Source: Sphingomonas sp. PAMC 26621 (GTDB lineage: Bacteria > Pseudomonadota > Alphaproteobacteria > Sphingomonadales > Sphingomonadaceae). From it: a stretch of 64,000 nt of DNA. Where the stretch lies: contig NZ_AIDW01000003.1 in the NCBI RefSeq assembly GCF_000251145.1, forward strand, positions 180,552 through 244,551, in the 5' to 3' direction. The position numbers were made by a program, and so were the translations under genes. Below are positions 59,802-64,000 of this stretch, in pieces; within the stretch, counting starts at the first letter, position 1; the number at the start of each line of letters is the position of its first letter. The notes under the pieces are model-generated. The model had not been told where the DNA came from. It saw only the letters and a program-made list of their open reading frames with translations, and made no database searches.

Positions 59802-59890
59802 GTTCTTCCGCGAAGGCGGGAGTCCAGGAGTCGCGAGAACTGTACGCCGTTGTTTTGCTTAGCCCTGGATTCCCGCCTTCGCGGGAAAAC
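59802..59890. repeat. Paired-hairpin intergenic repeat, family D, copy 2
   Basis: The left arm (TTCCGCGAAGGCGGGAGTCCAGG, ending at 59826) and right arm (CCTGGATTCCCGCC..., 59864-59887) are near-perfect inverted copies, each a small hairpin with a GAAG or CTTC loop. About 37 bases separate them. It lies between the convergent herA-like and M23 peptidase genes. Confidence 0.88.
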
Positions 59891-59972
59891 AGCAAACGGG
59901 GGGGGCGTAAACCGCCTCTCGCAGAGGTCTCGCCTTCGCCGGGGTGGCGGATTCCTGAGCGTTATCCTTGTC

Positions 59973-61439
59973 TTACGCGCCCGGCTTGACCGCGAGCAGC
60001 CCCGACACCTTCGCACGGAACGCGCGCAACTGCTCGCCCGACAGCGTCGAGAGGCTCGAAAACGAGAACCCGCGCGGGTTGACCGCGACGCCGCCGCGCA
60101 ACACTTCCCAATGGAGATGCGGCCCGGTCGACAGCCCGCTGTTGCCCGAATAGGCGATCACGTCGCCGCGCGACACATGCTGCCCCGCACGCACCGCGAA
60201 GCGGCTGAGGTGTCCGTAACAGGTCACGATCGACCCGCCATGCGCCATCTTGAGGAAATTGCCATAGCCGCCACTGCGCCCGGCGAAGGCGACCACGCCG
60301 TCGGCGGGTGCATGCACCGGCGTGCCCCAGGCGGTGCCGATGTCGATCCCCTTGTGCATCCGCGAGAAGCCGAGCAGCGGATGGAAGCGCATTCCGAAGC
60401 TCGACGTGACGCGCGCCATCGAGACCGGCATCGTGAACTGGCCCTGCCGTTCCGCCTGGCCCGTCGCCTCATACCAGGTGCCGTCGTTCCACTGGACGAG
60501 CTGCGTCCTGTGCGAACGCTGGCCGAGCCCCGCGAACAGCAGCTTGCCGAGTTGCGTCTCTCCGGTCGCGGCGCGCTGGCGTTCGACGATCAAATCGTAG
60601 GTGTCGGTCGAATCGATCTCGCCGACCGGAACCTTGCTCGCGATCGCCTTGATATACGCCTCGACCGCGCGGATCGGGACGCCTGCCGCGCGCGCCGAGC
60701 GATACAGGCTCGATCCGACCGCGCCGGTAATGCGGAGCGGCGTATCGTCGACCGCGATCGCATGGCGCTCCAGCACCAGCCGGTCGCCGACGCGCTTGAG
60801 ATCGAGCGCGAGATCGAACCGCGCGCGCAGCGACAGCGCCTCGAGCGGACGCGCGACGCTGCGATTGGGGCGGCGGCCGAGCGTCATCGGGATCTGCGTG
60901 CCGGGTTTCAGGTCGCCGAGCGACACCGTCGTCGCGACCAGAGCCACCGTATCCTGCGCATCGCGTTCGGAAAGCCCGGCGCGCTGGAGCATGTCGCCGA
61001 GGCTGTCGCCGTGGCCGACGGTTGCGGTGCGTTGCTCGATCGGGCGTTCGGGCGCTTCGGTGAGCGGGCGGACGAGGTCGTTCGACGCCATGTGCCGCCC
61101 GGTGTCCGCGCCCCAGGCGAGCGGCGCGATGATCTGCGCGCGCGCTTCCTCGCGGTCGGTGCCGGTCAGCGGTGCGGCGGTCTGACCGAGCAGGGGATGG
61201 GCGATCGGCGGCGCGACGGCGAATGCGGTGGCGCACAGCAGCGCGCAGGTTGCCGTCCCGCGCCACCAGTCGCGCGAGCCGATCCGCGTGCCGAGATCGG
61301 GAACCCAGTCGATCTGCGCGGCGACGGCGCGCAACCGTTCCAGTCGGCTGACCTGCGCAACCGGCGCGATCGCGCGGCCGAACGACAGCGCAGTCGTGCC
61401 GCCGGCATTTTCCAGGCCCTGGACATTGGGTACGAACAA
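59973..61439 (-). CDS. M23-family (LytM) peptidoglycan peptidase
   Basis: A 488-residue membrane-anchored cell-wall endopeptidase or activator. A basic cytoplasmic start of about 60 residues precedes one helix (GTATCALLCATAFAVAPPIA). A LysM/OapA-like part follows (VGHGDSLGDMLQRAGLSERD), and the M23 domain lies at about 355-450. Zinc ligands are visible in SRMHKGIDIGTAWGTPVHAP (HxxxD) and STGPHLHWEV (HxH), so the active site appears complete. The start is TTG 61439, with GGGGGCC about 9 bases upstream. It is divergent from the SUV3-like helicase gene. Confidence 0.92.
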   Translation of the reverse strand: MFVPNVQGLENAGGTTALSFGRAIAPVAQVSRLERLRAVAAQIDWVPDLGTRIGSRDWWRGTATCALLCATAFAVAPPIAHPLLGQTAAPLTGTDREEARAQIIAPLAWGADTGRHMASNDLVRPLTEAPERPIEQRTATVGHGDSLGDMLQRAGLSERDAQDTVALVATTVSLGDLKPGTQIPMTLGRRPNRSVARPLEALSLRARFDLALDLKRVGDRLVLERHAIAVDDTPLRITGAVGSSLYRSARAAGVPIRAVEAYIKAIASKVPVGEIDSTDTYDLIVERQRAATGETQLGKLLFAGLGQRSHRTQLVQWNDGTWYEATGQAERQGQFTMPVSMARVTSSFGMRFHPLLGFSRMHKGIDIGTAWGTPVHAPADGVVAFAGRSGGYGNFLKMAHGGSIVTCYGHLSRFAVRAGQHVSRGDVIAYSGNSGLSTGPHLHWEVLRGGVAVNPRGFSFSSLSTLSGEQLRAFRAKVSGLLAVKPGA

Positions 61440-61705
61440 GGCTGACTGGCCCCCGAAAGACGTGACACGCTGCCTGAATTGGCCCCGCAGCGTCAGGCCC
61501 AGGGACTGTGCCGCACGAATGCTAAAGTCAAATTAACTGCCGCTCGCGGTAATCCGCGATGCGGCCAACCGTTCGATGCGCGCGACGAGGCATGGAACGC
61601 TTTGCTGCCGCACCCGCGACCGGCAGGCGACAGTTTGATTGTCGGGCGATTTTAACAAAGACGGTGGTTGCGCAACGCGTTCCGCAACGCGATGTTGGCT
61701 CTGTC
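61440..61705. other. Divergent intergenic region before the SUV3-like helicase
   Basis: This 266-base gap separates two divergent genes and should hold both promoters. It is locally AT-richer (CAAATTAACTG near 61530 and TTTTAACAAAG near 61651). I could not identify confident promoter boxes, repeats or small genes in it. Confidence 0.5.
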
Positions 61706-64000
61706 ATGCAACGCGATCACGACAGCACCGTCACTGCGGTGCTCGGGCCGACCAACACCGGCAAGACGCATCTCGCGGTCGAGCGGATGTGCGGCCATTC
61801 GAGCGGCATGATCGGCTTTCCGCTGCGCTTGCTGGCGCGCGAGGTTTACGACCGCGTCGTCAAGATCAAGGGCGCGAACCGTGTCGCGCTGATCACCGGC
61901 GAGGAGAAGATCGTCCCCAAGGACGCGCGCTGGTTCCTGTGCACCGCCGAATCGATGCCGGTCGACCGCGATCTGGCGTTCGTTGCCGTCGATGAGGCGC
62001 AATTGGGCGCCGACATGGAACGTGGGCACGTGTTTACCGATCGCATCCTGCGTGCGCGCGGTCGCGAGGAGACGATGTTGCTCGGCTCGGAAGCGCTGCG
62101 GCCGATGGTCAAGGCGCTCGTCCCCGGAATCGAGATCATCAACCGGCCGCGCTTCTCGACGCTGAGCTATGCCGGTGCGAAGAAGATCAGCCGCCTCCCC
62201 AAACGGTCCGCGATCGTCGCGTTCAGTGCGGAGGAGGTCTATGCGGTCGCGGAAATGCTGCGGCGGCTGCGCGGCGGTGCTGCGGTCGTCATGGGCGCGC
62301 TCTCCCCGCGCACGCGCAACGCGCAGGTCGCGATGTTCCAGGCGGGCGAGGTCGATTATCTCGTCGCGACCGACGCGATCGGGATGGGGCTCAACATGGA
62401 TGTCACCCATGTCGCCTTCGCCAGTCTCAACAAGTTCGATGGGCATCGCCAGCGTCGCCTGACCGTCGCCGAGATGGCGCAGATCGCGGGCCGCGCCGGG
62501 CGGCACCAGCGCGACGGGACGTTCGGCGCGTTGGTCGAGGAAGGGCCGGGGGCGTTCGCACCCGAGGAAGTGCTCGCGATCGAGGAGCATCGCTTCCCGC
62601 CGCTCGAGCATCTCTACTGGCGCGAGGGCGAGCCCGACTTCTCGAGCATCGCCGCGCTGATCGCGAGCCTCGAGGCGAAGCCTGAGAACCGCCGCCTGCG
62701 TGCGGCACCGCAATCGGTCGATCTCGCCGTCCTGAAGCGGATGGCGGAGGAGGACTGGGTCCGTGCCCGCGCGCGGCATCCGCTGATGGTCGCGCGGCTG
62801 TGGGCGGCGTGCGGGCTGCCCGATTTCCGCAAGCTCGGGGTCGATCCCCACACGCGCTTCGTCGCGCGGATTTTCGGGCATCTGAGCGAGGGGCAGGGGC
62901 ATATCCCGCACCAGTGGTTCGCGGCAGAACTCGCACGGCTCGATACGGTCGCGGGGGATGTCGAGACGCTCGCCGGGCGGATCGCGGCGGCACGGAGTTG
63001 GGCGTATATCGCCAACCGCGTCGACTGGCTCGCCGACCCCGCGCATTGGGCCGAGCGCGCGAGCGCGGTCGAGGAGCGGCTGTCGGATGCGCTGCATTCG
63101 AGCCTGACGCAGCGCTTCGTCGACAAGCGTACGACGCTGCTGATGCGGCAGATCGGCGCGGACCCGCGGATGCTGCCGGTCACGATCGGCGCCGAGGGCG
63201 AGGTGATGGTCGAGGATCATGCGATCGGGCGGCTCGACGGGTTCCGTTTCACCGTCGCCGCTGATGCGCGCGCGAGCGACAAACGGATGCTGCTCGCCGC
63301 TGCCGAGCGCCGGCTGGGGGACGAGCGCGGCAAGCGCGGGACCGCACTGGCGGAGGCGGCGGATGCCGATGTCTCGCTGCGGACCGATGCGGGCGAGACG
63401 CCGGTGCTGCTGTGGCGCGGCTTTACCGTCGCGACCTTTGCGCCCGGGCAAAGCCTGGTGCGCCCACGGCTTCTGCTCGACCGCGCGCTCGATTGCCTCG
63501 ACGTCGCGCTGCGGGCGAAGATCGAGCTGCGGTTGCGCGGCTGGTTCGGCGATGCGGTCGCGCGCGCGCTGCCGGGGCCGGTGCTGCTCGACTCGGTCCA
63601 GCGCGATCCGGCCGCGAGCCCGGCGTCGCGCGCGGTCGCGGCGGCGCTGGTCGCGGGCGGCGGGATGGTCGCGCGGAGCGAGGTCGTCGCAGTGCTCGAC
63701 AAGCTCGACGGCGTCGCGCGCAAGGCGTTCCGGCGCGCGGGCGTGACGATCGGCGCACTCGACCTGTTCGATCCCCGTCTGCTCAAGCCCGCCGCCGCAC
63801 GGTGGCGGCGCGCGCTGTTCGCGATCCGCGAGGGGCGACCGATTGCGGAAGCGCCGCGCGAGGGCGCGAGCGTGCTGGTGCGCGGCGTGGCCGGTGCGAC
63901 GCTCGCGGACGGCTATCGCCCGATCGCGGCGCAGGCGGTGCGGATCGACCTGATCGAACGGATCGCGCGCGCGGCGCACGATGCGCGCGGTGCGGCGGGG
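61706..64000 (+). CDS. SUV3/MgpS-like ATP-dependent helicase (C-terminus outside window)
   Basis: Exactly 765 codons are visible with no stop before the window end. Walker A is in AVLGPTNTGKTHLAVERM (near residue 14). The DEAQ-type box is FVAVDEAQLGADMERGHVFT, and in the second RecA domain ATDAIGMGLNMDVTHVAFAS and VAEMAQIAGRAGRHQRDG are clear. This pattern is of the SUV3-like family, whose mitochondrial member unwinds RNA in the degradosome; the alphaproteobacterial members are less studied. ATG 61706 begins immediately before the helicase core, with a weak ribosome binding site. A heat-shock/RNA-binding S4 neighbour often follows, but it is out of view. Confidence 0.92.
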   Translation, partial: MQRDHDSTVTAVLGPTNTGKTHLAVERMCGHSSGMIGFPLRLLAREVYDRVVKIKGANRVALITGEEKIVPKDARWFLCTAESMPVDRDLAFVAVDEAQLGADMERGHVFTDRILRARGREETMLLGSEALRPMVKALVPGIEIINRPRFSTLSYAGAKKISRLPKRSAIVAFSAEEVYAVAEMLRRLRGGAAVVMGALSPRTRNAQVAMFQAGEVDYLVATDAIGMGLNMDVTHVAFASLNKFDGHRQRRLTVAEMAQIAGRAGRHQRDGTFGALVEEGPGAFAPEEVLAIEEHRFPPLEHLYWREGEPDFSSIAALIASLEAKPENRRLRAAPQSVDLAVLKRMAEEDWVRARARHPLMVARLWAACGLPDFRKLGVDPHTRFVARIFGHLSEGQGHIPHQWFAAELARLDTVAGDVETLAGRIAAARSWAYIANRVDWLADPAHWAERASAVEERLSDALHSSLTQRFVDKRTTLLMRQIGADPRMLPVTIGAEGEVMVEDHAIGRLDGFRFTVAADARASDKRMLLAAAERRLGDERGKRGTALAEAADADVSLRTDAGETPVLLWRGFTVATFAPGQSLVRPRLLLDRALDCLDVALRAKIELRLRGWFGDAVARALPGPVLLDSVQRDPAASPASRAVAAALVAGGGMVARSEVVAVLDKLDGVARKAFRRAGVTIGALDLFDPRLLKPAAARWRRALFAIREGRPIAEAPREGASVLVRGVAGATLADGYRPIAAQAVRIDLIERIARAAHDARGAAG

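Overview
The window is a 64-kb stretch of chromosome from a GC-rich alphaproteobacterium. Gene content and protein style point to the Sphingomonadales, most likely Sphingomonas or a close relative. Supporting signs are a single bifunctional RSH protein, a flagellar set with sigma-54 promoters and a single-domain FlgJ, a Cbp3-type cytochrome bc1 chaperone next to DUF177 and BamE, and many short paired-hairpin intergenic repeats. I saw no rRNA, tRNA, prophage, integrase, transposase or CRISPR array. Genes are densely packed with many 1- or 4-base stop/start overlaps. This placement is inferred from the sequence alone.

Layout. 1-5.2 kb: the end of ccmC (cytochrome c maturation), an HxlR-type regulator divergent from a small secreted protein, the stringent-response gene rsh, and a Tat-signal SDR oxidoreductase broken by two frameshifts. 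5.2-8.5 kb: a DEAD-box helicase and a DUF885 metallopeptidase-like protein. 8.8-12.8 kb: an envelope-glycan group (GtrB-like transferase, methyltransferase, GtrA-like flippase, GT-C-like membrane protein). 12.9-21.5 kb: housekeeping and transport (VOC protein, MarC, FolD, YggT, ArgB, YhhQ, NupC, a bile-acid-type symporter with a divergent LysR regulator, a SnoaL-like protein and a small unknown).

21.6-39.4 kb: the flagellar locus. On the minus strand lie a lytic transglycosylase-flhA-fliA operon, flgM-flgN, and an unusual motA/motB-like pair followed by flgA. On the plus strand runs the rod-hook-ring-junction operon flgBCDEFGHIJKL, followed by a classical motA and motB. Two near-consensus sigma-54 promoters precede flgB and the transglycosylase-flhA-fliA operon, and a sigma-28-like promoter precedes flgM. 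Together they suggest a cascade in which sigma-54 genes make the hook-basal body and FliA, then FliA/FlgM control later genes. Flagellin and the fli export and switch genes are outside the window.

39.4-43.5 kb: a second group of membrane glycosyltransferase-like proteins with a FemAB/GNAT-like protein. 43.6-53.6 kb: phaB, hemH, an orphan molybdenum hydroxylase, a DinG-type helicase, a SixA-like phosphatase, DUF177, the bc1 chaperone, bamE and an RcnB-like protein. 53.8-58 kb: a shortened NfrB/NfrA-like pair, a TauE/SafE exporter and its TIGR02186 partner. 58-64 kb: a HerA-like ATPase, an M23 peptidase and the first 765 codons of an SUV3-like helicase cut by the window edge.

The most distinctive non-gene signal is a set of at least 11 paired-hairpin repeats in five sequence families. 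They lie almost only between genes, preferentially between convergent genes. One lies inside, and in frame with, the nfrA-like gene, and another separates motA from motB.
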